From the NCBI GenBank assembly GCA_050950785.1, contig JBMNIG010000028.1, forward strand, positions 49,911-113,910: a stretch of DNA of 64,000 nt. Direction: 5' to 3'. Made by a program: the position numbers and the translations under genes. This stretch comes from JAAYOS01 sp050950785 (GTDB lineage: Bacteria; Bacillota; Clostridia; Oscillospirales; JAAYOS01). This document shows positions 1-7,972 of this stretch, piece by piece; within the stretch, counting starts at the first letter, position 1; each line of letters starts with the position of its first letter. The notes beneath the pieces are model-generated. The model was not told the origin of the DNA. It did no database searches and worked only from the letters and a program-made list of their open reading frames with translations.

Positions 1-359
1 ATGCATATTCAAAAGGGTATACAAAAGGGATATCTCAAACAAAGTTCGGCGCGAATAACACAGCTACTTTAGAGCAGTATTTAACATTTGTACTTCGTTC
101 GATCGGCTATCGCGACGGCACCGATTTTGAATGGACAGGATCGCCTGAATTTGCCGAGCAAATTGGTATCCTTCTCCCCTGGGATTCGGAAAAGATCGTT
201 CGAAGGGGCTTTTACAGAGACCATGTGGTGTACATCTCGTATTATGCTTTACGGGCAAACTTAAAAAATAGCCGTGTTACATTGATTGACGATCTCGTTA
301 ATAAAGGGGTTATTTCACAGGAGTTAGCCAGAAAAACAGTAAGCGCTCACAGTAGATGA
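1..359 (+). CDS. C-terminal part of an S-layer-homology-type protein (cut by window edge)
   Basis: An open frame (codons begin at position 3) enters from outside the window and stops with TGA at 357-359. The translation starts AYSKGYTKGISQTKF and continues with LEQYLTFVLRSIGY and YYALRANLKNSRVTLIDDLV. This layout, an SLH-like G-x-t-k-G-x-s-x-t-x-F stretch, then a FVLRalGY helix and a final LidkLi-x-kGV segment, is typical of clostridial surface proteins with SLH modules that attach to the cell wall. About 118 residues are visible; start, signal peptide and main domains are missing. A strong terminator follows immediately. The family assignment is by pattern only. Confidence 0.55.
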   Translation, partial: AYSKGYTKGISQTKFGANNTATLEQYLTFVLRSIGYRDGTDFEWTGSPEFAEQIGILLPWDSEKIVRRGFYRDHVVYISYYALRANLKNSRVTLIDDLVNKGVISQELARKTVSAHSR

Positions 360-373
360 GCGCTTATATTTTT
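341..373 (+). terminator. Rho-independent terminator after the SLH-type gene
   Basis: A perfect 9-bp stem, AAGCGCTCA (341-349) and TGAGCGCTT (357-365), has a 7-nt loop and is followed by ATATTTTTT. The stop codon of the upstream gene lies in the second arm. Confidence 0.85.
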
Positions 374-384
374 TCACACTATTT

Positions 385-420
385 CCTGTTTTGAATACTA
401 TATAGTGATACTAAAACAGG
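385..420. promoter_or_regulatory. Inverted repeat upstream of microprotein 1
   Basis: CCTGTTTT (385-392) and AAAACAGG (413-420) form a perfect 8-bp inverted repeat enclosing a smaller palindrome ACTATATAGT. The second arm runs into the ribosome binding site AGGAGGT of the microprotein at 434. It could be an operator or an RNA hairpin that masks the ribosome binding site. No factor can be named. Confidence 0.4.
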
Positions 421-433
421 AGGTAACTTCAAT

Positions 434-538
434 ATGTCAGGATTCTTGGGTGGCAGTTCCTGCGACAAACGTTGCGATGAGTGGATCTGGATTGTAATCA
501 TTATTGTAGTCCTCATCCTTCTTTTCAACTTTGACTGA
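434..538 (+). CDS. 34-residue single-pass membrane microprotein (copy 1)
   Basis: ATG at 434 follows a strong ribosome binding site, AGGAGGT at 419-425. The product has a short polar head, MSGFLGGSSCDKRCDEW, followed by about 15 very hydrophobic residues (IVIIIVVLILL) and an acidic tail. It has its own flanking terminators. A second gene at 709 encodes the same architecture (D-E-aromatic-I-W-I then a V/I/L-rich helix), which argues that both are real. The Gly-rich head plus a short hydrophobic helix recalls small sporulation-related membrane peptides such as the YjcZ group, but this is only a resemblance and no function is assigned. Confidence 0.7.
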   Translation: MSGFLGGSSCDKRCDEWIWIVIIIVVLILLFNFD

Positions 539-550
539 TCCTACCGCATA

Positions 551-580
551 AGCGCCGGGTGTGGGCCGGCGCTCTCCTTT
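551..580 (+). terminator. GC-rich terminator hairpin after microprotein 1
   Basis: AGCGCCGG (551-558) and CCGGCGCT (566-573) form a perfect stem with a 7-nt loop, followed by CTCCTTT, a weak T-rich tail. Confidence 0.7.
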
Positions 581-708
581 CCCTTGCTTTGCTCCATATC
601 AAAGTATCTACATCAAATCAGGCTTTTTGCTGCCAATGTACTTTTACAGGCACACTGTTTAGCACATTGAATAAAATGTAATGAGACCAAGACAGGAGGT
701 TAACGAGT

Positions 709-810
709 ATGTCAAATGTCATTGGCGGTGTCGGATTCCGCAAGGAAAAAGATGAGTTTATCTGGATTATAGTTATCCTTGTAGTTCTGATCCTTTGTTT
801 CTGCTGCTAA
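709..810 (+). CDS. 33-residue single-pass membrane microprotein (copy 2)
   Basis: ATG at 709 lies behind a strong ribosome binding site, CAGGAGGT at 693-700. The product begins MSNVIGGVGFRKEKDEF and ends in a hydrophobic helix IIVILVVLILCFCC. It shares with the copy at 434 the DE-aromatic-IWI junction, the VVLIL core and the length, so the two are paralogues, each with its own terminator and probably its own promoter. The cysteine-rich end (CFCC) is unlike copy 1. The gene is too short for standard ORF calling; function is unknown. Confidence 0.7.
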   Translation: MSNVIGGVGFRKEKDEFIWIIVILVVLILCFCC

Positions 811-856
811 AGTCAATAGCGACATCGGTATTCTGAAACCGTCTTACAGAGAAGAG

Positions 857-894
857 GGAAGTTGGGGCTTTGAGCCCGGCTTCCTTTTTCTTTT
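857..894 (+). terminator. Rho-independent terminator after microprotein 2
   Basis: GGAAG...GGGC (857-868) pairs with GCCC...CTTCC (874-884) around the loop TTTGA, with two G-T wobbles, and is followed by a T-rich run to 894. Confidence 0.8.
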
Positions 895-993
895 ATTAGT
901 TGCAGTACACCTATCTTTTTTATATAATATCAGCACAGCAATCACCCTGTCGATATTATTCCTGTTGTCCATCTAATAATAGGGGGGAGCGGA

Positions 994-1638
994 ATGTGTG
1001 GAAGATATTTATTTTCTGAGGCGGAAGCCGAGGACATACGTGAAATAATCAGGGATGTGGAGAGCCGGACAGGTGCCGCAACGGTAAAACGTGGTGAAAT
1101 ATTCCCCACAGACCGCGTTCCGATCCTTCTGGCCCAAAATCATTCTATTCGACCCGAGCTTTTTACCTGGGGATTCCCTGGATTTCGTGGAAAGAGTGTT
1201 ATAATAAATGCCCGGGCTGAAACGGCTCATGAAAAGCCAATGTTTCGAAACAGCCTTATCACACGGCGCTGTATAATCCCCTCCACCGGCTTTTTTGAGT
1301 GGGGCAGCACAGATGAAGAGACCAACGATATGGAGTATAGCTCCGTTCTGATCCCTGGCATGGCAAGATCCGGGGCCGGGTCTAAATATAAAAAACAGAA
1401 ATACCTTTTCCGTATTTCCGGTGAAAAAGTATTATACATGGCGGGATTATATAATATATATCAGGGTGAGCCGAGGTTTGTGATACTCACAACTGCGGCT
1501 AACACTTCTGTAATCGATGTTCACAACCGAATGCCTTTGGTGCTGCGTAAAGAACTGATTGAGGATTGGATCTTTGATGATGGACGGGTTTCAGAGCTAA
1601 TGCGCGAATCTCCCATGCTGGAGAGGACTGCGGTATAA
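994..1638 (+). CDS. SOS response-associated peptidase (SRAP/YedK/HMCES family)
   Basis: The 214-residue product has the full SRAP signature: Met-Cys at the N-terminus (Cys2 becomes the catalytic and DNA-crosslinking residue after Met removal), NARAET at 72-77, GFFEWG with Glu102, and VHNRMP with His177. Family members bind abasic sites in single-stranded DNA and form a thiazolidine DNA-protein crosslink that shields the lesion; autoproteolytic release has been described. The ATG at 994 follows GGGGGGAG. It lies alone, convergent with the polymerase operon at 1751-3302, a sensible neighbourhood for a DNA-damage protein, but I see no LexA box in front of it. Length is normal for bacterial members. 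Confidence 0.93.
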   Translation: MCGRYLFSEAEAEDIREIIRDVESRTGAATVKRGEIFPTDRVPILLAQNHSIRPELFTWGFPGFRGKSVIINARAETAHEKPMFRNSLITRRCIIPSTGFFEWGSTDEETNDMEYSSVLIPGMARSGAGSKYKKQKYLFRISGEKVLYMAGLYNIYQGEPRFVILTTAANTSVIDVHNRMPLVLRKELIEDWIFDDGRVSELMRESPMLERTAV

Positions 1639-1750
1639 CTGTAATTTTCGGCACTGTGTTTTTTGCATTTTTTCTAAGCATGACCTAAGTTATAAATTCT
1701 AAACAGCATGTAGTTTGATGGATGATTCACGCTATATAGTATATCTTTTA

Positions 1751-1996
1751 TTATTCATATTTGCGCTCAACAAACCAACGATCCTCTTCGAAGAAGACAA
1801 AAGTTCTATGATTGTTGATTATGCAACCATAGCGAATCCCTGCGCCTCCGGCTTTCAGGCTGGAGGCCCTTCTTATTTCGGTGATCCGATCGATTGTAAA
1901 ATGGCGCCCGTCTTCCCAGATGATTTCCATAGGATAAAGTTCGCCCTCTGTGCTAAAACGAGCAATGACGTCCACATATACTTTTGGTTTTTTCAT
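1751..1996 (-). CDS. Small conserved-looking protein downstream of the Y-family polymerase
   Basis: The frame is open further upstream (to 2074), but ATG at 1996 (MKKPKVYVDVIARF) follows GAGGTGA at good spacing and avoids overlap with the polymerase gene, so I take it as the start. The 81-residue product is beta-rich and basic, with WEDGRHFTIDRITEIRRAS and RYGCIINNHRTFVFFEEDRW, and looks like a small barrel-type domain. It begins about 50 bp after the polymerase stop on the same strand, so it is probably co-transcribed and LexA-controlled. Small proteins of this type occur next to DinB-like polymerases in other bacteria. The role is unknown; an accessory factor for translesion synthesis is an inference from position only. 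Confidence 0.65.
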   Translation of the reverse strand: MKKPKVYVDVIARFSTEGELYPMEIIWEDGRHFTIDRITEIRRASSLKAGGAGIRYGCIINNHRTFVFFEEDRWFVERKYE

Positions 1997-2048
1997 AGAG
2001 TTCACCTCAAGTTTACCTCGCATTCTCGCATTTATGAAGAATTGAATC

Positions 2049-3302
2049 TCAGTTTGACGGTTTGAAGTATCCAACCGGGTGGATGGTGTGTTCGGTAGGA
2101 TTTATACCGCCCAGTGCGTGGTCGCGGAGCATTATGGCCCGGTGGATGCTGAAGTGCCCAAAGCGCTTGCGAATATTGTCTACTGCAACATCTAGCTTTT
2201 CGCGCTTAATGAGCCTCTCTTCGTCCTCGAAGAGAGAGGTTTGTATTGCGGTTCCGGAACCAACAAGGTTTATGGCCCGCACACCGAAGCTTCGAATGGG
2301 ATTTGACCAGTCGTAGTTATGCCTGAACAAAATCATGGCGGCATTAAATATGTCATATGAAACAGAAGTTGGCCGATCCAATTGGGACTGCCTCTCGAAG
2401 GAGACAAGTTTGTTGTCACGGACAGATATTTGCACTCCTCTGCACAGAAATCCATGCTGTCGCAGGCGTGAAGCCACGCTTTCGCATAGAGACCAGCAGA
2501 CGATCCGCACATCCTCATCACAAATCAGGTCGCGGGGAGTGGTCGAGCTATTCCCAATGCTTTTGATGACAGCTTCTTCGCCGAGAGTCTCCACGGGTGA
2601 GCTGTCAAGTCCGTTGGCAAAGCCATGGAGCACATAGCCCATCTTGCCTAAAAGCCTGTGAAGGAAAGCAGGGTCGGCGTTTGCAAGGTTGCCGATGGTG
2701 TTTATGCCGTAGCGGCAGAGTTTTTTGCCTGTGGCGGGACCTACATATAAAAGTTCACTTGCGGGAAGCGGCCAGACCAGCTGCTTATAATTGGAAGCAG
2801 TTATTTCAGTAACGGCGTCAGGTTTTTTCATGTCGCTTCCCAGTTTGGAAAAAATCTTATTGTTTGCGACACCTATCGAGACTGTAATACCCAACTCCTT
2901 TTTTACCCGCTTGCGCAATTGTTCAGCAATTGCGGCACCACCGCCAAAAAGGCCGGCGCTGCCGGTTACATCGATCCAAGCCTCGTCAAGCCCGAAGGGC
3001 TCTACCAGGTCTGAGTATTCGTAGAATATTTCACGTAAAATGCGGCTAAAACGCAGATATAGTGGGTAGTTAGGCGTCACTATTACAAGATCCGGACATT
3101 TTTGTCTTGCCTGCCAAAGCGCTTCACCTGTTTTTACACCCATTATCTTTGCTTTCTGGTTTTTGGCAAGGATGATTCCATGCCGCAGAGAAGCATCACC
3201 GCCTACCGCAACCGCTTTATCGCGGATCTCGGGACGGTGTAAGCACTCCACCGATGCGTAAAAGCTATTCGCGTCGGCGTGCAAGATAGTACGCACCTTC
3301 AT
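2049..3302 (-). CDS. Y-family translesion DNA polymerase (Pol IV/DinB-like)
   Basis: The product (417 residues from ATG 3302; two GTG codons just upstream are also possible) has the Y-family palm: HADANSFYASVE with Asp10, and FGLDEAWIDVTG with Asp106-Glu107, which bind the catalytic metals. The usual S-I-D-E-A-F is G-L-D-E-A-W here. Then come the helix-hairpin-helix thumb (YVGPATGKKLCRYGI) and the little-finger domain. QTSLF near the C-terminus fits the beta-clamp binding consensus, so recruitment by the sliding clamp is expected. Two LexA-type boxes lie directly upstream, so it should be induced by DNA damage and act in error-prone bypass. The 81-residue gene at 1751 probably shares its transcript. 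Confidence 0.92.
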   Translation of the reverse strand: MKVRTILHADANSFYASVECLHRPEIRDKAVAVGGDASLRHGIILAKNQKAKIMGVKTGEALWQARQKCPDLVIVTPNYPLYLRFSRILREIFYEYSDLVEPFGLDEAWIDVTGSAGLFGGGAAIAEQLRKRVKKELGITVSIGVANNKIFSKLGSDMKKPDAVTEITASNYKQLVWPLPASELLYVGPATGKKLCRYGINTIGNLANADPAFLHRLLGKMGYVLHGFANGLDSSPVETLGEEAVIKSIGNSSTTPRDLICDEDVRIVCWSLCESVASRLRQHGFLCRGVQISVRDNKLVSFERQSQLDRPTSVSYDIFNAAMILFRHNYDWSNPIRSFGVRAINLVGSGTAIQTSLFEDEERLIKREKLDVAVDNIRKRFGHFSIHRAIMLRDHALGGINPTEHTIHPVGYFKPSN

Positions 3303-3309
3303 CACCACT

Positions 3310-3322
3310 CGAACAAATGTAC
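3310..3322. promoter_or_regulatory. Second, degenerate LexA box
   Basis: CGAACAAATGTAC fits CGAAC-N4-GTTCG with mismatches in the second half. It lies within 10 bp of the polymerase start codon, so a bound repressor would block transcription or its extension. Confidence 0.5.
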
Positions 3323-3363
3323 TATTAATATAGCATTTCAGATATGTAAAATCAAGGGAAAAG

Positions 3364-3377
3364 CGAACGAACGTTCG
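3364..3377. promoter_or_regulatory. LexA (DinR) box of the polymerase operon
   Basis: CGAACGAACGTTCG matches the Bacillota LexA consensus CGAAC-N4-GTTCG exactly. It lies 62 bp upstream of the polymerase start on the minus strand, a normal place for SOS repression. Confidence 0.85.
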
Positions 3378-3400
3378 AGTGATTTTTTGGCAAAAATGAA

Positions 3401-3448
3401 CCTGGCAAAGAGTTGACGAGTTGTAAAAAACCCTTCGTCGTTGCCAGG
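3401..3448. terminator. Long hairpin between the polymerase promoter and the anSME stop
   Basis: CCTGGCAA (3401-3408) and TTGCCAGG (3441-3448) form a perfect outer stem, and GACGA/TCGTC gives a second inner stem. It lies about 50 bp downstream of the anSME stop (minus strand). A run of A/T sits in the loop rather than after the stem, so termination is only a guess. Confidence 0.4.
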
Positions 3449-3496
3449 TAAGACAGCTAATGTTATATACACTAACGCAAATTAAACATGCATCAA

Positions 3497-4621
3497 TTAT
3501 AGTCCGTATGGGTGTTTGTCCATAGAGGCAATTTCACGTAAACGATCTATGGAATAGTCAAAAAATGATTTATATGCCTCACAGTAATAGTTGATGGTCT
3601 TACTATCGCCCGATTCTACGCGATCCCTGCGACAACCGCCGCGGCACAGGTAATAGTGGCGGCATTGAGCACATTCTTCGCTCAAGGCACCGGAACCTGC
3701 TATAAAGGATTTGGAACGTTCGGATTTAGCCATGTCCTCAAAGCTATCGGTTTGTATATTTCCAAGCTCCCACTCATCTGTGACGTAAAAATCACAGGGG
3801 TAGACGCTTCCGTTAGCTTCAACCACAAAATATGTGGCACAGCGTCCGCTCATTGCACAGTTTTCCGGTGGATACCCCAACAGCAGGCCAAGCCAGTTGT
3901 CAAAATGCCTAATGGAGATTCCCTGATGCATCTTACAGTCTGCATACCACAAATCAAAAATCCGCTTAAAAAATGATTCGAAGCGCTTGGGGGTAAGGGA
4001 GTAGAAGTTGGTGCCGCGCTCTTCACCAAGCGGATCAAGACAGGGTATAAATTGAATGTATTTAAAGCCGTTGTTCTTGAAAAAGCGGTAAATTTTCTCC
4101 GGATGGCGCGCAACATAGGATGTGAGAACACAGAGGATATTGTAATCAACGCCGTATTTGTTGAAACGTTCAATGGTGTTCATTATGCGTGAAAAAGTTC
4201 CCTTACCCTTCACATCGACGCGGGATGCTTCGTGAAGCTTTTTATCGCCGTCCAGACTGACCCCTATAAGGAAGTTTTCGTTGCGAAAAAACTCAGCCCA
4301 GTCATCACCGAGGTCAAGTCCATTTGTCTGGAGAGCATATGAAACTTTTACTCCCTTTGTATTATATTTATTGACGAAAGCCACTAATTTCTTGAAAAAG
4401 TCAAGGCCGGCAAGGGTCGGCTCGCCGCCCTGAAAAGCAAATGAGCATCCCTCTTCACAAGTTTCAAGGGTTTTCTTAACAAGAGTTTCTAGAGTTTCGT
4501 CGCTCATTCGGCCGAAGTTTTCTACACTCCTCTTGTCGCTTATGTCGCGGTAGAAGCAATATTTACATCGCATATTGCAGCTACCCGATACGGGTTTAAT
4601 CAGCAAGCTAACATATTTCAT
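3497..4621 (-). CDS. Anaerobic sulfatase-maturating enzyme (anSME), radical SAM/SPASM
   Basis: The 374-residue product has the radical-SAM cluster CNMRCKYC (Cys15, Cys19, Cys22), FQGGEP for SAM binding, and a C-terminal SPASM domain with Cys255, Cys261, Cys276, Cys317, Cys320, Cys326, Cys330 and Cys347 for two auxiliary 4Fe-4S clusters. Asp277 directly after Cys276 matches the residue proposed as base in the Clostridium perfringens enzyme, which this protein resembles along its whole length. The family oxidises the Cys (or Ser) of the sulfatase C/S-x-P/A-x-R motif to formylglycine in the cytoplasm without oxygen. It sits at the edge of the sulfatase locus on its own transcript and is the only maturase visible, so it probably serves all nine sulfatases. 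Confidence 0.95.
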   Translation of the reverse strand: MKYVSLLIKPVSGSCNMRCKYCFYRDISDKRSVENFGRMSDETLETLVKKTLETCEEGCSFAFQGGEPTLAGLDFFKKLVAFVNKYNTKGVKVSYALQTNGLDLGDDWAEFFRNENFLIGVSLDGDKKLHEASRVDVKGKGTFSRIMNTIERFNKYGVDYNILCVLTSYVARHPEKIYRFFKNNGFKYIQFIPCLDPLGEERGTNFYSLTPKRFESFFKRIFDLWYADCKMHQGISIRHFDNWLGLLLGYPPENCAMSGRCATYFVVEANGSVYPCDFYVTDEWELGNIQTDSFEDMAKSERSKSFIAGSGALSEECAQCRHYYLCRGGCRRDRVESGDSKTINYYCEAYKSFFDYSIDRLREIASMDKHPYGL

Positions 4622-4956
4622 TCTACTATCACCTAATATTTATGAATTTTGTTGGGCACCTATGTAGTGGAGACAGGCATCTTACTGTTCTTAGAGATTT
4701 GCGGTTAAAATTTGCTAATTGGTCGTTTTTCTTGGTAGTATAACTACTTTGTAGAATATCATATTGTGCCAAAGATAACAAGAATATTGTATTTTAGTAT
4801 CTACAAAATCGTAGATAGTGGGTAAAAATCTTTCTGCAAGTGACGCACCTAGATTGCCTATGCACAAATAGTAGATCCGGAAAACGTATTAACGCTTTCC
4901 GGATCAAACATTTATATAGACATATGTAGATCCTGCAGTGTTTTTAATCGTATGTT
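4622..4956. other. Intergenic region upstream of anSME
   Basis: This AT-rich stretch must hold the anSME promoter (minus strand) and the 3' end of the sulfatase transcript. CTACTTTGTAG-like and CTACAAAATCGTAG-like short dyads occur at about 4743-4815. No coding frame is convincing. Confidence 0.4.
4874..4905 (-). terminator. Hairpin after the sulfatase at 4957
   Basis: GATCCGGAAA (4874-4883) and TTTCCGGATC (4896-4905) form a perfect 10-bp stem about 50 bp past the sulfatase stop on the minus strand. The tail on that strand is not T-rich, so it may be a weak terminator or an mRNA-stabilising hairpin. Confidence 0.55.
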
Positions 4957-6513
4957 TTACACATAGTCTTCAAGTCCAAGCCTTACGTACTGTTCAGCAG
5001 GTGCATCGCTTTCTTTCATTAACTTGACGAGAAGGCGGATCATTCTTTCCTCAATTTCCGGATCATTTATCGGAGACTCTTGGTTAGGATCAGTTTTTAG
5101 GTCATAGAGAACTGTTCTGTTTTTGCTAGTCGGCTCCATACGGCTCATGCGGCGAGCAAGCATACCTAAATCTATATTTGAGTTTTTCAGCTGACCTGGA
5201 CGAAACATCATCCTGGGAGCCGGCTGCATCCCACCTTCGATTTTCATGAGCGGGGCACCCTTTGTAAAAGAGAATGGAGGAGCTATTTCAATGGTTTTCA
5301 TTTCTTCAACCGAGAACAAGCAACGCATATGAGTAGGCATATGAGTATATTCATAGAGAGGCTTGTTGCCTTTGGAATGATCATAGTCGCGCATGTAGAC
5401 ATAGCGGCCATCGGTTACATGCACAAGGCCCCCGTGGGTTCCAAATAGCACTCCATCATGAATTTGGGTATCATTTTCAATAACAGGACGAAGGGGTTTC
5501 CCTTGCATATCCTTTGGTATCTCGATTCCAAAGAAATCTAGAATAGTAGGGGCTAAATCGATAGTCTGCACCAGAGCACTTCTACGTTCTCCCTTTATGC
5601 CTGTGCGAGGATCCCAGACAAATAGAGGTGTGTGCGAAACTTCGTTGTACATAGGATGTGAGCCTTTTGCCCACATGTTATGTTCACCGAGCATAAAGCC
5701 GTGGTCGGTATTGACTATAAGCATCGTGTCTTTCCACATATCGTTTTCATCCATGAAATCCAGCACTTTACCAAGTTTGTTGTCACACATGGTAAGAAGT
5801 GCGGCATATTCATAGCGGCAGTGATCGACCACATTGCGCGGCTCGGTTACAGGACCGTAAGGAGGCCAGTCAAACTCCGGACCATCATATTCGTGCGGAT
5901 ATAGTTTTTTATACTCTTCCTGAGTAAAGAATGGTTCATGTGGATCAAATGTTTCCAGCTGCAAATACCAATTGTCGGCATCTTTGTTGGTCTCCAAGAA
6001 TTCCAAACCTAATCTGAAGGTCGTAGACTGAGGCATTTTTTCATCGCTGTCTATGTATTTGCGATTTATAGTGTCTTGAATGCGCATACCCATGCCTGAG
6101 CTTGCATCTATTCCTATTGAAGAAGGGTCAACAACGCCTTTCCATCGATCACCTTCCTGTCCACGTACGATTTCCCATGAACTGTAGCGATGATGATAAG
6201 TTGCTCCTCCGTCTTCCCAGTAGTGCTGATGGTCACTGACCAGATGGCTATATATGCCATTTTCATGAAGGATTTCAGGCATGGAGTCATCGTAGGGCTC
6301 GATTGGACCCCAACTGCGATGGAGGAAGTTGTACCTTCCCGTATGTAACTCTCGGCGGGCAGGCATACAGGGAAAACTACCTATGTAGCTCGCATCAAAA
6401 GTGACCGTTTTTTCCGCCAAACGCTTAAAGTTAGGGGTTATAGTCCAATCACAGCCGTAAGTGGACAACATATGACGGTTGAGTGAATCGAACATTACCA
6501 TGATAGCTCTCAT
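4957..6513 (-). CDS. S1-type sulfatase 1, Cys-type, cytoplasmic
   Basis: The 518-residue product has the alkaline-phosphatase/sulfatase fold. The formylglycine motif is CMPAR at Cys49, followed by the LHTGR signature; Asp9 in MVMFDS and NTDHGFMLGEH supply metal ligands. There is no signal peptide: the first beta strand starts at residue 2. The reaction is hydrolysis of a sulfate ester; the sugar substrate cannot be read from the sequence. The closest relative in the window is the sulfatase at 13422 (shared LNRHML, ITPN, PCMPARR and WG-IEP blocks). The gene follows the LacI gene by 86 bp on the same strand, but a TATACT-like box at about 6552 suggests its own promoter. SD AAAGGA precedes the ATG. 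Confidence 0.93.
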   Translation of the reverse strand: MRAIMVMFDSLNRHMLSTYGCDWTITPNFKRLAEKTVTFDASYIGSFPCMPARRELHTGRYNFLHRSWGPIEPYDDSMPEILHENGIYSHLVSDHQHYWEDGGATYHHRYSSWEIVRGQEGDRWKGVVDPSSIGIDASSGMGMRIQDTINRKYIDSDEKMPQSTTFRLGLEFLETNKDADNWYLQLETFDPHEPFFTQEEYKKLYPHEYDGPEFDWPPYGPVTEPRNVVDHCRYEYAALLTMCDNKLGKVLDFMDENDMWKDTMLIVNTDHGFMLGEHNMWAKGSHPMYNEVSHTPLFVWDPRTGIKGERRSALVQTIDLAPTILDFFGIEIPKDMQGKPLRPVIENDTQIHDGVLFGTHGGLVHVTDGRYVYMRDYDHSKGNKPLYEYTHMPTHMRCLFSVEEMKTIEIAPPFSFTKGAPLMKIEGGMQPAPRMMFRPGQLKNSNIDLGMLARRMSRMEPTSKNRTVLYDLKTDPNQESPINDPEIEERMIRLLVKLMKESDAPAEQYVRLGLEDYV

Positions 6514-6599
6514 AAAACATTCGTCCTTTCTGTATAAACCTTTAACCTGGATATACTATACAGATTGTATTGCTTGCTGTCAACCCCTAATTTGATAAA

Positions 6600-7640
6600 T
6601 CATAAATAGTAATGAGGAGCAGTCCTATTGATTATCGGAGTCAGGGAGGGCTGAACTATCTCATGACGGATATCACTTTCATCTTCCAGAAGTCTCAAAA
6701 TGGATTCGGCACAAGTTTTGCCGATAACCAGATTAGGAAGATAGCTGTAAAAAAGGTTTGAAAATAGATCTGCCGATAGTTCGCCTTGTGCAAGTGTTGC
6801 AACGGGGATATCTAAGTTTATATCCTTTAGAACTTGTAATGTGGGCTGATCCATACCGCTCCAACTGCAGATCAAAGCAGACTTATCATCAAGATCCTCT
6901 GCTCTGGTTCTTAACTGAGGAATGTAACATCCTGTAAAGTCACCATATTTGCGCTTAAAGTCATATTCAATGACGATAGTCTCAACTTGGACATCAGGAA
7001 ATTCAAATGCTGCACGGCGAACCCCTTGTTCCCGTTCTCTTTCCTGTCTGTTATCAATACTTGGGCGGACATAAAATATCTTCTTTACCCCTTTTTTTTC
7101 AACCAAAAAGTTAGTCATATCGTATGCGCCTTTAAAATAATCAATAACAACTGAAGAGATGTTTCTGTTCGTTTCACAGTCACTTACAACAAAAGGAATA
7201 CGTTGCCCAACAACTATGTTCTCCACTTCAGGATCCAATGCGCTTGCATCTGCACCGAGGTATACGATTCCATCAATTTTATGAGAAAAGAATGCACCTA
7301 AATATTCCGGATATCCGTTTTCCATAATCTTAGAAGAACAGTGGAGAATGCTATAGGACTTCTCTCGTAGAGCATCTATCATACCCTGGAGCACTTGAGC
7401 ATGCCTGGGTAGAGTTAGTGATTGATAAACAACGACACCGATGCAGTTTGTTCGGCTGGATTGAAGAGTCTTAGCAGCGCTGTTTGAAATATAGTTGAGC
7501 TGTTTAGCCGCTTCAAATACTCGATTTTTTGTTTTTGCAGATATTTTTTTATTTGGGTTGTTATTTAGAACATATGATACAGTCGCAACCGACACATCTG
7601 CCAACTTCGCAACATCTTTTATAGTCGCTTTATATCTCAT
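6600..7640 (-). CDS. LacI-family transcriptional regulator of the sulfatase locus
   Basis: The 346-residue product begins with the LacI helix-turn-helix (ATIKDVAKLADVSVATVSYV) and hinge, followed by a periplasmic-binding-protein-like effector domain from about residue 60 (IGVVVYQSLTLPRHAQVLQG). It is divergent from the solute-binding protein gene at 8087. Four copies of a TTAGTTAA-type motif lie in the shared intergenic region, which suggests autoregulation and control of the transport and sulfatase genes. The ligand is probably a sugar from the pathway. Tandem synteny with the sulfatase at 4957 supports a local role. The family call is firm; the target set is inferred. Confidence 0.93.
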   Translation of the reverse strand: MRYKATIKDVAKLADVSVATVSYVLNNNPNKKISAKTKNRVFEAAKQLNYISNSAAKTLQSSRTNCIGVVVYQSLTLPRHAQVLQGMIDALREKSYSILHCSSKIMENGYPEYLGAFFSHKIDGIVYLGADASALDPEVENIVVGQRIPFVVSDCETNRNISSVVIDYFKGAYDMTNFLVEKKGVKKIFYVRPSIDNRQEREREQGVRRAAFEFPDVQVETIVIEYDFKRKYGDFTGCYIPQLRTRAEDLDDKSALICSWSGMDQPTLQVLKDINLDIPVATLAQGELSADLFSNLFYSYLPNLVIGKTCAESILRLLEDESDIRHEIVQPSLTPIINRTAPHYYL

Positions 7641-7671
7641 TATCTACCACATTCTCCCATTGATTATTATA

Positions 7672-7691
7672 TTTAGTTAAAATTAACCTAA
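7672..7691. promoter_or_regulatory. Candidate LacI-type operator 1
   Basis: TTTAGTTAAAATTAACCTAA is a near-palindrome (TTTAGTTAA and TTAACCTAA around AA) about 30 bp upstream of the LacI start codon. Related motifs follow at 7761, 7814 and 7891. Confidence 0.5.
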
Positions 7692-7890
7692 GTATAATAA
7701 TAAGATAAAATTGTTTGTAAGTCAACATTATTGTAAAGCAATAAATAATGGTATAACTGTTTAACTAAAATAAATTTAAGTTTTGTAAGTAATGACAATA
7801 ACGCGTCCCAAATTTTAGTTAATCTGTCAATAGACTTAAAGATATAACTGATACATAATAAATTATAGCTGGAATAAAGGAGGTTATTAA

Positions 7891-7911
7891 TAGGTTAAAC
7901 AATTAACTAAA
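7891..7911. promoter_or_regulatory. Candidate LacI-type operator 2
   Basis: TAGGTTAA and TTAACTAAA are inverted around ACAA. This uses the same two half-sites as the site at 7672 in reverse order, but with a 4-bp instead of a 2-bp spacer. Confidence 0.45.
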
Positions 7912-7972
7912 TATGGAAGTTTTCTTAAAAATTCTTACTAGCACTTCGTAAAAAATTCTAATTCCTTACTTG

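Noticed and set aside
1715..2065. Plus-strand open frame of 116 residues
   Set aside because: It overlaps the small gene downstream of the polymerase on the other strand, and that gene has a better SD and sensible composition.
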